From Solirubrobacterales bacterium (GTDB taxonomy: Bacteria; Actinomycetota; Thermoleophilia; Solirubrobacterales; Solirubrobacteraceae), in contig JACDAP010000433.1 of the NCBI GenBank assembly GCA_013695395.1, forward strand, positions 1 to 15,361: 15,361 nt of DNA, in the 5' to 3' direction. The notes under the pieces were generated by a model that saw nothing but the letters and a program-made list of their open reading frames with translations, made no database searches and had not been told where the DNA came from. Below are positions 1-6,472 of the stretch, piece by piece. Made by a program: the position numbers and the translations under genes. The first letter of the stretch is position 1, and every line of letters starts with the position of its first letter.

Positions 1-25
1 ACCGTAGGTCCCGGCCGGCGGCCGC

Positions 26-703
26 TCAGCCGTCGCGTTCGACCAGCTCGGCCAGCGCGGTGAGATCGGCGACCGTATGGGCACCGGCGGGGGCGACACC
101 CGACAGCTCCCGCCGCACCCAGACCGACTGCAGGCCCGCGACAAGCGCGCCCCCGACGTCGGTCTCGAGGTCGTCGCCCGCGTGGAGGATCTCCTCCGGC
201 CGCAGGCCGAGCCGCTCGCACGCCGATTCGAACACCGCGGGGTGGGGCTTGGCGACGCCGACATCATGCGCGGCCACGCATCCGGTGAACCAGCGGGCCA
301 CGCCGGTCAGCTCGAGATCGGCGTTGCCGTTCGTGATCGCCAGGAGCGGGACGCGCGCGGCGAGACGATCCAGCCCGGCGGCGGCGTCGGGGTAGAGCTC
401 GACCCGCTGACGCGCCGCGTAAATGGCCTCGAACGCGGGGTCCGCGAGCTCCGGGTCCTCCCCGGCGGCCTCGAGCAGGTGGCCCAGGACGGCGCGGCGG
501 AGCGCACCGATGTCGTGCGCGGCCACGTCGCGCTGGGCCCGAACCGCGGCGAGGGCCTCGTCGACCGCCGCCTGCTCGTAGCGCGCAGCCGTCCGCGGTG
601 CGTGTTCGGCTAGGAAGGCGTCGAGCGCGTCGCGGATCCGCCGTGCCACCGGGGCGAAGGGCCACAGCGTGTCGTCGAGGTCCAGCGTGACCGCGCGGAT
701 CAC
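26..703 (-). CDS. HAD-IA family phosphatase, YigB-like
   Basis: A cytosolic phosphatase of the haloacid dehalogenase superfamily. All four HAD motifs are visible: DLDDT at residues 8-12 (nucleophile D8, acid/base D10), the Thr motif in ITNGN, the Lys in VAKPHP, and the acidic GDDLETD. The ITNGNA...EILHAGDDLETDV..A...G string closely resembles E. coli YigB, which dephosphorylates FMN and the riboflavin intermediate 5-amino-6-ribitylamino-uracil phosphate; that substrate is inference here. The frame is open up to an ATG at 763, but I choose the GTG at 703. It places the DLDDT motif close to the N-terminus as usual, and it overlaps the TGA of the upstream methyltransferase in a GTGA, a typical translational-coupling arrangement. 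The resulting 226 aa matches the family. No clear Shine-Dalgarno precedes it. Confidence 0.88.
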   Translation of the reverse strand: MIRAVTLDLDDTLWPFAPVARRIRDALDAFLAEHAPRTAARYEQAAVDEALAAVRAQRDVAAHDIGALRRAVLGHLLEAAGEDPELADPAFEAIYAARQRVELYPDAAAGLDRLAARVPLLAITNGNADLELTGVARWFTGCVAAHDVGVAKPHPAVFESACERLGLRPEEILHAGDDLETDVGGALVAGLQSVWVRRELSGVAPAGAHTVADLTALAELVERDG

Positions 704-1320
704 GCTGGGGCGGGGAGGCTGCCCGTGACGAGCGGGGCGACGATCGGCGGCATGCGCCGCCACCGGGCGGGCGCGAGCGCACCGGTCTCGAACCCGGCCG
801 CGGCCAGCGACGCGACCGTGTCGCGGTTGCAGTGGCAGCCGTAGCCGAAACGCAGCCAGGGACCGTGGAGGCGGTCCTGCCAGCGGCGCAGCCCATGGGC
901 CTCCGCGCGGACGTGCTCGATCGCCAGCAGCCGGCCGCCGGGCCGGAGCACGCGTCGGATCTCCGCGAGCGACGCGGTCACGTCGGTGACGGTGCAGAGC
1001 ACGAGCGTGCTCACCACGGTGTCGAAGCTGGCGTCGGCGAACGGGAGCGACTCGGCGCCCGCCTCCACGACCTCGTGGCCGTTCTCCTCGGCCCGGCCGC
1101 GGAGCCGCGCGACCATCGACGGTTCGGGGTCGGCGAGGGTGAGCGAGGCGACGCCCGGGGGATAGGCGTCGAGGTTCAGCCCGGTCCCGGCGCCGATCTC
1201 GAGTACGTCACCCTGCGCCTCGGAGAGGAGCGAGCGTCGCAGCGCACCCATCCCGGCCCGTTCGCCCCAGGCGAGGAACGGGTCGTAGATCGCGGTGAAG
1301 AGGCGTCCGTAGGCGGTCAT
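700..1320 (-). CDS. Class I SAM-dependent methyltransferase, METTL7-like
   Basis: A 206-aa class I methyltransferase (Methyltransf_11 fold). Motif I VLEIGAGTG lies at residues 39-47, the acidic ribose-binding residue is D64 in LADPEPSM, and the motif IV/V region reads FDTVVSTLVLCTV followed by RRVLRPGGRLL. The downstream EHV...W...P.W....GC..NRDT pattern resembles the METTL7/TMT1 group, whose human members methylate thiols, and related lipid methyltransferases; the substrate here is unknown. The ATG at 1320 is the only reasonable start because an in-frame stop lies about 40 nt upstream and no GTG/TTG intervenes. The end overlaps the GTG of the HAD phosphatase by 4 bp, so the two are probably co-translated. 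The leader contains a C-rich run and no Shine-Dalgarno. Confidence 0.88.
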   Translation of the reverse strand: MTAYGRLFTAIYDPFLAWGERAGMGALRRSLLSEAQGDVLEIGAGTGLNLDAYPPGVASLTLADPEPSMVARLRGRAEENGHEVVEAGAESLPFADASFDTVVSTLVLCTVTDVTASLAEIRRVLRPGGRLLAIEHVRAEAHGLRRWQDRLHGPWLRFGYGCHCNRDTVASLAAAGFETGALAPARWRRMPPIVAPLVTGSLPAPA

Positions 1321-1356
1321 CTGGGGGGGTGGGCGCGACGTTCTCGGCCGGTGACG

Positions 1357-1362
1357 ATGCTA
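1357..1362 (-). promoter_or_regulatory. Candidate -10 box TAGCAT for the methyltransferase
   Basis: On the minus strand TAGCAT matches TAnnnT and sits about 36 nt before the methyltransferase ATG, in the 106-bp gap after the SCP2 gene. I see no convincing -35 box. It could give the methyltransferase-phosphatase pair its own transcript. Confidence 0.3.
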
Positions 1363-1426
1363 CCTCACCCGGGCTCACCGCTCGGGCCCCCCGGAAGGGA
1401 GGTCGCAGCCGCCGCGCGGTCGCCGA

Positions 1427-1831
1427 TCAGCGGCGGAAGCAGCGCCCGACGCGCACGCCGAGCATGATGTCGCCGTTCACGCGCATCCGGCCGGCGAAGA
1501 CGAGGGCGACCGCGTCGGCGCCGTCGAGCGCCACAGCACGGAAGTCTGCGGCGCTCAGCGTGAGCGTGAGGTCCGGCTCGGCCCGCGCGCCGCGGTGGGT
1601 CCTGCATCGGTCGTCGGCGAAGACCATCGCGTAGGTCGATGCCGTCCCGTCGGCGTGGGCGATCCGCCACTCGACCGAGCCCTCCGTGCGGCTGACCGCC
1701 CGGGCCCGAGTGAAGCGCGGGGCGAGCCGGAAGATGATCGCGAGCACGAGACGCTCGCCGCGCGGGCCCGCATCGGCCAGGCGTCGCAGCGCGCCCCGGC
1801 TGCGGCGGACCGTGCCCGGGGTCGCCCTCAC
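1427..1831 (-). CDS. SCP2 sterol-carrier-like domain protein
   Basis: A small protein of about 134 aa that is essentially one SCP2-type lipid-binding domain. A long helix-rich start is followed by VEWRIAHADGTASTYAMVFADDRC and the family-typical block PDLTLTLSAADFRAVALDGADAVALVFAGRMRVNGDIMLGVRV. SCP2 domains bind hydrophobic ligands such as sterols, fatty acids or acyl-CoA; the ligand here is unknown. The frame is open far upstream, but anything beyond 1941 would overlap the divergent monooxygenase. The GTG at 1831 is the first plausible start before the domain and leaves a 109-bp divergent intergenic region. The start is uncertain because no ribosome site or -10 box is obvious. It lies upstream of the methyltransferase on the same strand and may share a transcript with it. 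Confidence 0.75.
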   Translation of the reverse strand: MRATPGTVRRSRGALRRLADAGPRGERLVLAIIFRLAPRFTRARAVSRTEGSVEWRIAHADGTASTYAMVFADDRCRTHRGARAEPDLTLTLSAADFRAVALDGADAVALVFAGRMRVNGDIMLGVRVGRCFRR

Positions 1832-1905
1832 GGACGCAGCGCGAGAGAGCTGGGCATCGGTGGAGCCTCGCGCATGCGGTCTCCGGCGTGCAAGCCCGTT
1901 CGATC

Positions 1906-1923
1906 TAGTTGCGTGGGCAACTA
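1906..1923. promoter_or_regulatory. Perfect palindromic operator, MarR-type
   Basis: TAGTTGC-GTGG-GCAACTA is a perfect 7-bp inverted repeat around a 4-bp spacer. It lies just upstream of the monooxygenase -10 box, over the expected -35 position. TAGTTGC/GCAACTA half-sites are typical of MarR-family regulators. No MarR gene is present in the window, so the regulator would be encoded elsewhere. Confidence 0.6.
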
Positions 1924-1928
1924 CCTGG

Positions 1929-1934
1929 TAGGCT
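1929..1934 (+). promoter_or_regulatory. -10 box TAGGCT of a likely leaderless promoter
   Basis: TAGGCT fits TAnnnT and is exactly 6 nt before the ATG at 1941, so transcription would begin at the A of the start codon. No Shine-Dalgarno is present, which agrees with a leaderless mRNA. The palindrome at 1906-1923 overlaps the place of the -35 element. Confidence 0.5.
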
Positions 1935-1940
1935 CGCGCG

Positions 1941-2978
1941 ATGGAACTCGGCCTCGCGACCTTCGCCGACCTCGGCGGTGGCATCTCCCCGCAGCAGCGC
2001 ATGGCGAACCTGATGGAGGAGGCCGCGCTCGCCGACCAGCTCGGGCTCGACGTCTTCGCCATCGGTGAGCACCACCGAGCCGACTTCCTCGTCTCGAGCC
2101 CGGCGATCCCGCTGGCGGCCGCCGCGGTCCGGACGGAGCGGATCCGCCTTTCCAGCGCGGTGACGGTCCTCAGCTCCGACGACCCCGTCCGCGTCTTCCA
2201 GGACTTCGCCCAGGTCGACCTCCTCTCCGGCGGTCGCGCCGAGATCATGGCCGGCCGCGGCTCCTTCACCGAGTCCTTCCCGCTCTTCGGCCAGGACCTC
2301 GAGGACTACGACGAGCTCTACGCCGAGAAGCTCGACCTGCTGCTGCGGCTGCGCGAGGAGACCGCCGTGCGGTGGTCGGGCGAGCACCGCCCGGCGATCG
2401 ACGGCGTCGGCGTCTACCCGCGTCCGGTGCAGGAGCGGCTGCCCGTGTGGGTCGCCGTCGGCGGCTCCCCCGAGTCGGTCATCCGCGCCGGGACGCTCGG
2501 CCTTCCGCTCGTGCTGGCCATCATCGGCGGGCAGCCCGCGTCGTTCGTCTCCCTGGTCCGCCTCTACCGCAAGGCGATCGACCGCGCCGGCCACGAGCCA
2601 TCGGTCGGCCGCGTCGCGATCAACACGCACGGGTTCGTGGGGGAGAGCAGCAGCGCCGCCGACGCGGCGTTCGGGCCGTCCTACCTGCAGATGATGAACC
2701 GCATCGGCCGCGAGCGCGGCTGGGGAGCGATGGGAAGGCGCGAGTTCGAGGCGCTCCGCTCGCCCCACGGCGCGGTCGCGGCAGGATCGGCCGAGCAGGT
2801 CGTCGAGAAGCTGCTCTACGAGCACGAGCTCTTCGGCCACGACCGGCAGCTCCTGCAGATGAGCGTCGGCGCGGTCGATCACGCCGCCGTGCTCCGCTCG
2901 ATGGAGCGCTTCGGGACCGAGGTCGCTCCGCTGGTGCGGGCCGAGGTGGCGCGGCGCACGGCACCCGCCGCGGTGTGA
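1941..2978 (+). CDS. LLM-class flavin-dependent monooxygenase, Atu2307/SP_0267-like
   Basis: A 345-aa bacterial-luciferase-fold (TIM barrel) enzyme expected to use reduced flavin to oxygenate or oxidise a small substrate that is not identified. Family marks: an N-terminal beta strand [15 protein letters not shown] near the start, GEHHRADF at residues 42-49, [21 protein letters not shown], and [15 protein letters not shown] around residue 103. These blocks agree with the group named after Atu2307/SP_0267, and the length is usual. The gene diverges from the SCP2 gene and its stop abuts the stop of the convergent protease with no gap (TGATCA at 2976-2981). The leaderless-type promoter and the perfect palindrome directly upstream suggest ligand-controlled repression, for example by a MarR protein sensing a phenolic, quinone or oxidant; that is inference. 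Confidence 0.9.
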   Translation: MELGLATFADLGGGISPQQRMANLMEEAALADQLGLDVFAIGEHHRADFLVSSPAIPLAAAAVRTERIRLSSAVTVLSSDDPVRVFQDFAQVDLLSGGRAEIMAGRGSFTESFPLFGQDLEDYDELYAEKLDLLLRLREETAVRWSGEHRPAIDGVGVYPRPVQERLPVWVAVGGSPESVIRAGTLGLPLVLAIIGGQPASFVSLVRLYRKAIDRAGHEPSVGRVAINTHGFVGESSSAADAAFGPSYLQMMNRIGRERGWGAMGRREFEALRSPHGAVAAGSAEQVVEKLLYEHELFGHDRQLLQMSVGAVDHAAVLRSMERFGTEVAPLVRAEVARRTAPAAV

Positions 2979-4013
2979 TCAGGTGCCGGTGAAGAGCTCC
3001 GCGTCGAGCTCCTTGAGCACCGGCGCGAGCGGCGTGAAGCACATCTGGTTCCGCGAGCCCGTGACCAGCGTGGTGATGCCGAGCGCGTAGACGGTGCCGT
3101 CGCTGCGCGGACGGGTGTAGGCCGGGCCGCCGCTGTCGCCTTCGGCGGCGCGTGAGGTCGTGCAGCGGACCACAGCGTCGGCGGCGATCGCCAGAAAGCG
3201 CTCGAGCGGCCGGGCCGAGGAACCACGCAGGGTGCCGCACCGGTCGGGTCCGCTGGTCCGGCCGGTGAAGCACATGCGCCGTCCACCCGTCGTCTTCGCC
3301 ACCCCGGCGACGATCCAGGGCGGGCGCGCGATGCCGCGATCGACGACCGCGGTCGTGGTGCGGCCGGTGCCCTGCGGTACGGGAAGCAGCAGGGCGTCGA
3401 GCGGGAGCGAGCGGGGGAGGTAGCGCTGGACGCGTCCCAGCACGAGGCCGGGAGCGGGCGGGCGGCGCTCGGCGGCGTTGCGGCGGTCCGTCGTGCCGTT
3501 GCGACGCTCCCCGGCGCAGTGTCCGGCGCTGAGCCCGCCGAGCGAGCCGCTGCTGAGCTTCACGGTGAAGGCGGAGGTGCAGAAGGCCGCGCCGCCCGGG
3601 ATGCGCTCCCCGCCGACGATCGCCCGCCGGGCGAAGACGAGCTCGCGACCGGCCGAGAAGCCGTCGAGGTCCGGGGCTGCGCCGCGTCGTCGAATCCGCA
3701 GGACCGCTTTGTCACGGAGCGCGACGATGTCGAACTGGGCCGCACCGCGGACGTTGGCCTCGAGCGCCCGGTACGGGGTCCATCCCGCCGCGGTCAGCGC
3801 GGAGACCGCGCCACCGGCCGGCGCTGTGGCGACCGCCCGGGCGACACCCTCCACCGAGGCACACGAGGTGCGCGCCGCCCCGACCACCGAGGTGCCCGCC
3901 GGCTCCGGGCAGCGGGTGTAGCGGGAGTCGGCGGCCGCCGTGGCCGGACCGAGCAGACAGAGCGCACCGGCGACGCCGGTCAGGCGGCGGGCAGGACGAG
4001 GGGCGAACGGCAT
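2979..4013 (-). CDS. Secreted trypsin-fold serine protease, streptogrisin-like (S1)
   Basis: A predicted exported endopeptidase of 344 aa. An Arg-rich N-terminus and hydrophobic segment ending in ATAAA form a signal peptide (about residues 1-28). A pro-region of about 100 residues follows. The catalytic triad is visible as H165 in LSAGHC, D206 in LPLDALLLPV and S294 in GDSGGP. The Cys pattern MCFTGRTSGPDRCGT matches the disulfide loop of streptogrisins, and C-T-S-A-F...GHC gives the first disulfide. IVGGERIPGG at residue 132 resembles a chymotrypsin-type mature N-terminus. The frame runs open to 4265, but the ATG at 4013 is chosen because the signal peptide follows immediately. Upstream, CACACT lies 6 nt before the ATG, a poor but correctly spaced -10. 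Substrate and activator are unknown. Confidence 0.85.
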   Translation of the reverse strand: MPFAPRPARRLTGVAGALCLLGPATAAADSRYTRCPEPAGTSVVGAARTSCASVEGVARAVATAPAGGAVSALTAAGWTPYRALEANVRGAAQFDIVALRDKAVLRIRRRGAAPDLDGFSAGRELVFARRAIVGGERIPGGAAFCTSAFTVKLSSGSLGGLSAGHCAGERRNGTTDRRNAAERRPPAPGLVLGRVQRYLPRSLPLDALLLPVPQGTGRTTTAVVDRGIARPPWIVAGVAKTTGGRRMCFTGRTSGPDRCGTLRGSSARPLERFLAIAADAVVRCTTSRAAEGDSGGPAYTRPRSDGTVYALGITTLVTGSRNQMCFTPLAPVLKELDAELFTGT

Positions 4014-4101
4014 CGGTCCAGTGTGGCCGACGTTCCTAAGGAGTTCGTGGCGATCGGCGCCGGCTCGGCTCGGCGCACGTGCCGCTACCTTCGAACCGTC
4101 C

Positions 4102-4452
4102 GTGAGCCGCTGCCCCGAATGCCGCGAACCCGTCAGCCAGTTCGCGGCCGGCTGTGCGGTCTGCGGCGCGGACCTGGAGCAGGCGCGGCGGAGCCGATCC
4201 GGGCGTCGTCGCCTCTCCCTCCCCGCGGTCCCGGCGGTGCCCGAGGAGGTCGTCGCCGTCGTCACGATGAGCTTGATAACGATCTTCGTCCCCGTATTCG
4301 GGGCGCTGCTGACCGCGTTTGTGCTCCATCACCGGCGAGCGTGGAGCGGGCCCGCGCTGCGCGTCGCGCTCTGGGTGGTGCTCGGGGTCGCGATCGTGCT
4401 CGTCATCCTCCCGTCGACGCGTTCCTTCGGCCTGGCTCCCTACCTCTACTGA
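4102..4452 (+). CDS. Small zinc-ribbon membrane protein
   Basis: A protein of about 116 aa with two close Cys pairs at the N-terminus (CPEC at residues 4-7 and CAVC about 13 residues later) forming a predicted zinc ribbon. A basic linker follows, then two hydrophobic helices (roughly residues 55-77 and 86-106). The cytosolic zinc ribbon plus two membrane spans is a common architecture of unknown role in actinobacteria. I choose the GTG at 4102 because it puts the zinc ribbon right at the N-terminus; the frame extends upstream to 3940, but that would run into the protease gene. TACCTT at 4086-4091 could be its -10 box. The 3' end overlaps that of the convergent AI-2E gene by 7 bp. Confidence 0.65.
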   Translation: MSRCPECREPVSQFAAGCAVCGADLEQARRSRSGRRRLSLPAVPAVPEEVVAVVTMSLITIFVPVFGALLTAFVLHHRRAWSGPALRVALWVVLGVAIVLVILPSTRSFGLAPYLY

Positions 4453-5555
4453 CGGCTCGACGTCGAAGTGAGCGCGCGGGTGGGCGAGGAGGCGGATGCG
4501 GTGCGGACCGCGTCGAAGGGCTCCTGTCTGCGTTCGTCCTCGCGCGCCATCGGTTCGACCCAGAGCGCCCGGACGAGGATCAGCGTCGCCGAGATCAGCG
4601 GAACCGCGACGAGCAGCCCGGCGAAGCCCACCACCCGCCCGACGACGATCACGCCGATGATGATCACCGCGGGGTGCAGTGCGACCTGGCGGCTCATGAC
4701 CACCGGGATGATCACGTTGCCCTCGATCTGCTGCACCAGCAGGTAGACACCGAGGACGAGCGCCGCCTTCGTGGGGGAGTCGGCGAGCGCGAAGAGCACC
4801 GGCGGGATGCCGCCGGCCACCGCTCCGATGTAGGGCACGACGACGAAGAGCCCGCCGATGACGGCGAAGACCAGGGCGAAGTCCAGGCCCACGAGCAGCA
4901 GGCCGATGTAGAGCAGGGTCCCGGTCACGATGATGTCGATCCCCACGCCGCGCAACCAGCCCATCCACGCCGAGCGGATCTCGCCGAGCACCCGGGCGGC
5001 GTCGTCGCGGCGGCGGGCGGGGAAGAGCGAGAGCAACCCGTCGATGAGCGGACGGGGCCGCAGCGCGATGTAGAACGCGGTGAGCAGGACCACCAGGAAG
5101 GTCCCGAGCAGGCCGACGATGCCGAGCCCGATCTGGGCGGCAGGGCCGATCAGCCGGGAGGGCTCGTCGACGTAGCCCTGGACGTAGCTCTGGATGCTCT
5201 GCCCGACCTCTCCTGCATCTGCGCCGGTCGCATCCGATATGCGGAAGCGGACGTTGTCGAAGGTCGACGGGATGGCGTCCACCGCCCGCTGACCCTGATC
5301 GACGAAGGTGGGCACCACGAGCGCGAGCAGTCCTGCGAAGGCGGCGAACCCGAGCAGCAGTCCCATCAGGGCGCCGAGGACGCGCGGGAGGCCGCGACGC
5401 TCGAACCTGTCCGCAGTCGCGGCCAGCGGGATCGCGATGATCATCGTGATCACGAGGATCACCAGGAGGGTGACCAACTCGTGGAAGGCCAGGTAGGTGA
5501 CACCGAGCGTAGCCGCCAGGAGCACCGCGCGGACGGGTTCGGAGAGCCGGCGCAC
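4446..5555 (-). CDS. AI-2E family (UPF0118) multi-pass membrane transporter
   Basis: A 369-aa integral membrane protein with the AI-2E family layout: two N-terminal helices (about residues 8-45), a further hairpin of helices (about 58-85), a soluble amphipathic stretch (about 86-145), then five or more C-terminal helices. Those carry the family blocks GLLGTFLVVLLTAFYIA, FAVIGGLFVVVPYIGAVAGGIPP and LVQQIEGNVIIPVVMSRQVALHP. Members include exporters of the AI-2 signal and Na+/H+ antiporters; the substrate cannot be told from sequence. The start is the GTG at 5555, with GGGAG on the minus strand 8 nt before it as ribosome site. It begins 18 bp after the stop of the Crp-like regulator, so the two are probably one operon. 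The Ser/Thr/Arg-rich tail overlaps the zinc-ribbon gene end. Confidence 0.9.
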   Translation of the reverse strand: MRRLSEPVRAVLLAATLGVTYLAFHELVTLLVILVITMIIAIPLAATADRFERRGLPRVLGALMGLLLGFAAFAGLLALVVPTFVDQGQRAVDAIPSTFDNVRFRISDATGADAGEVGQSIQSYVQGYVDEPSRLIGPAAQIGLGIVGLLGTFLVVLLTAFYIALRPRPLIDGLLSLFPARRRDDAARVLGEIRSAWMGWLRGVGIDIIVTGTLLYIGLLLVGLDFALVFAVIGGLFVVVPYIGAVAGGIPPVLFALADSPTKAALVLGVYLLVQQIEGNVIIPVVMSRQVALHPAVIIIGVIVVGRVVGFAGLLVAVPLISATLILVRALWVEPMAREDERRQEPFDAVRTASASSPTRALTSTSSRQ

Positions 5556-5558
5556 GGT

Positions 5559-5571
5559 GTCGGCTCCCGAC
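5559..5571 (-). promoter_or_regulatory. Inverted repeat enclosing the AI-2E ribosome-binding site
   Basis: On the minus strand GTCGG-GAG-CCGAC is a perfect 5-bp stem with a 3-nt loop in the 18-bp gap between the regulator and the AI-2E gene. It contains the GGGAG Shine-Dalgarno, so folding would hide it. The stem is short and could be chance. Confidence 0.25.
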
Positions 5572-5573
5572 GC

Positions 5574-6284
5574 TCAGGCGGCGGCGGTCTCGGTGATGAG
5601 GCTGGGTGAGCTCCCCGTCAGCAGCAGCATGCCCTCATCGCGGCTGATCTCCCCACGGCGCTCGAGCTGCGAGAGGCTCAGGGTGACCGACGGGCGCTGG
5701 GCGGCGACGAGATCGGCGAGCAGCTCGTGCGTGAGGCGCAGCGGGAGGGAGACGCCACGGGGCGTGACGCGACCCCAGCGGTCGGCGAGGTGCCAGAGGA
5801 GGTGCAGCAGGCGGGAGTCGATGCGCGGATGGTGGGCGATCGCCATGTTGACGAGCACGTGGCGGGCCCGTTCGATGGCCCGGGCGATCAACTCCCCGGC
5901 CACCTCTGGATAGCCGGCCATCCGCATCAGGAAGCGCTGGTCGAGCACGGCGAGTCGAAGCGGCTCGATGACCCGCCACGAGGTCTGGAAGATCGAATCC
6001 CCGTGGCCGTCGCCGGAAGTGGGCCGGAGCAGGTCGCCGGGGCCGAGCAGCTCGGCACCGGAGCGACGCTGGGTACCGACCCGGCGGGCGAGGACCCCGT
6101 CGAGCACGAGTAGGCCGATGCCGCCGACCGCCGTACTGGCGTGGACGTCCGGCTCCCAGCGGCCGCTCGGAACCTCCAGGGAGGCCGTGCGCAGATCCCG
6201 GCTGGCGCTCGCCAGCCGGGCCGGGTCGAGGCCGACCGCGAGATCGGGATCCTCGTCGACGATCGAGACGATGTCTGCAGGCAC
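5574..6284 (-). CDS. Crp/Fnr-family transcriptional regulator
   Basis: A 236-aa DNA-binding regulator. Residues 1-130 look like the cyclic-nucleotide-binding-type beta barrel (GGIGLLVLDGVLARRVG, GAELLGPGDLLRP, SSW-like and PLRLAVLD segments). A long dimerisation helix follows (AGELIARAIERARHVLVNMAIAHHPRIDSRLLHLLWHLADRWG). The C-terminal winged helix-turn-helix is LTHELLADLVAAQRPSVTLSLSQLERRGEI (about residues 184-214), a clear Crp/Fnr HTH. The cNMP phosphate-binding cassette (GE, then RS/TA) is not visible and there are no Fnr Cys ligands, so the ligand is unknown and cAMP binding is not supported. The start is the GTG at 6284, with TACCTG 6 nt upstream as a weak -10 for a leaderless transcript. 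It precedes the AI-2E gene by 18 bp and may regulate it. Confidence 0.88.
   Translation of the reverse strand: MPADIVSIVDEDPDLAVGLDPARLASASRDLRTASLEVPSGRWEPDVHASTAVGGIGLLVLDGVLARRVGTQRRSGAELLGPGDLLRPTSGDGHGDSIFQTSWRVIEPLRLAVLDQRFLMRMAGYPEVAGELIARAIERARHVLVNMAIAHHPRIDSRLLHLLWHLADRWGRVTPRGVSLPLRLTHELLADLVAAQRPSVTLSLSQLERRGEISRDEGMLLLTGSSPSLITETAAA
6197..6220 (-). repeat. Perfect 11-bp inverted repeat inside the Crp-like gene
   Basis: CCCGGCTGGCG and its exact reverse complement are separated by 2 nt, about 64 nt into the coding region. In mRNA this is a very stable GC-rich hairpin with a GAGC tetraloop, coding for part of DPARLASASRDL. There is no following U-run, so it is not a classical terminator. 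Confidence 0.7.
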
Positions 6285-6308
6285 GCTGTGCAGGTACCCG
6301 CTCTCGCG

Positions 6309-6320
6309 GGCTTTGAAGCC
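6309..6320. promoter_or_regulatory. 12-bp palindrome upstream of the Crp-like gene
   Basis: GGCTT-TG-AAGCC is a perfect 5-bp inverted repeat with a 2-bp centre. It lies 25-36 bp before the regulator's GTG, over the position expected for the -35 element. It does not resemble the E. coli Crp or Fnr consensus. It could be an autoregulatory operator, but a repeat this short can occur by chance. Confidence 0.2.
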
Positions 6321-6351
6321 ATGCCGGGCGCTTTCCGGACCCCCGCCGAGC

Positions 6352-6357
6352 TACACT
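6352..6357 (+). promoter_or_regulatory. Candidate -10 box TACACT of the tRNA-His promoter
   Basis: TACACT is close to TATAAT and lies 12 nt before the G-1 of the tRNA, so transcription would start a few bases ahead of the mature end. No good -35 hexamer is found at 16-18 bp spacing. Confidence 0.4.
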
Positions 6358-6368
6358 CCGCGCCGCGC

Positions 6369-6442
6369 GGTGGGCGTAGCTCAGTTGGTAGAGCTCTCGG
6401 TTGTGGTCCGAGTGGTCGCGGGTTCGAGTCCCGTCGCTCACC
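6369..6442 (+). tRNA. tRNA-His (anticodon GTG)
   Basis: A complete cloverleaf. The acceptor stem GTGGGCG/CGCTCAC has one G-U pair, the D arm is GCTCAGTTGGTAGAGC, the anticodon stem is CTCGG/CCGAG with loop TTGTGGT (anticodon GTG, reading His codons), the variable loop has 5 nt, and the T arm is GCGGG-TTCGAGT-CCCGT. The extra G-1 at 6369 and discriminator C73 at 6442 are the identity elements of tRNA-His. The 3' CCA is not encoded (CCT follows) and must be added enzymatically. It converges on the large amidohydrolase gene, whose stop lies about 30 bp away. Confidence 0.97.
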
Positions 6443-6472
6443 CCTCGCGCGTCGCCGCTCGCCCGGGCGCGT

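Noticed and set aside
1322..1334. G-run (seven G, then TGGG) as a G-quadruplex
   Set aside because: Only two G-tracts are available within a short distance; four are needed.
2976..2981. TGATCA at the monooxygenase-protease junction as a regulatory palindrome
   Set aside because: It is simply two convergent TGA stop codons placed back to back.
3519..5609. 696-codon plus-strand frame
   Set aside because: Crosses the protease and AI-2E genes antisense and the zinc-ribbon gene in another frame; composition is that of a shadow.
6443..6472. Terminator between tRNA-His and the amidohydrolase gene
   Set aside because: The 30-bp gap is GC-rich but I find no clear stem followed by a T-run in either direction.
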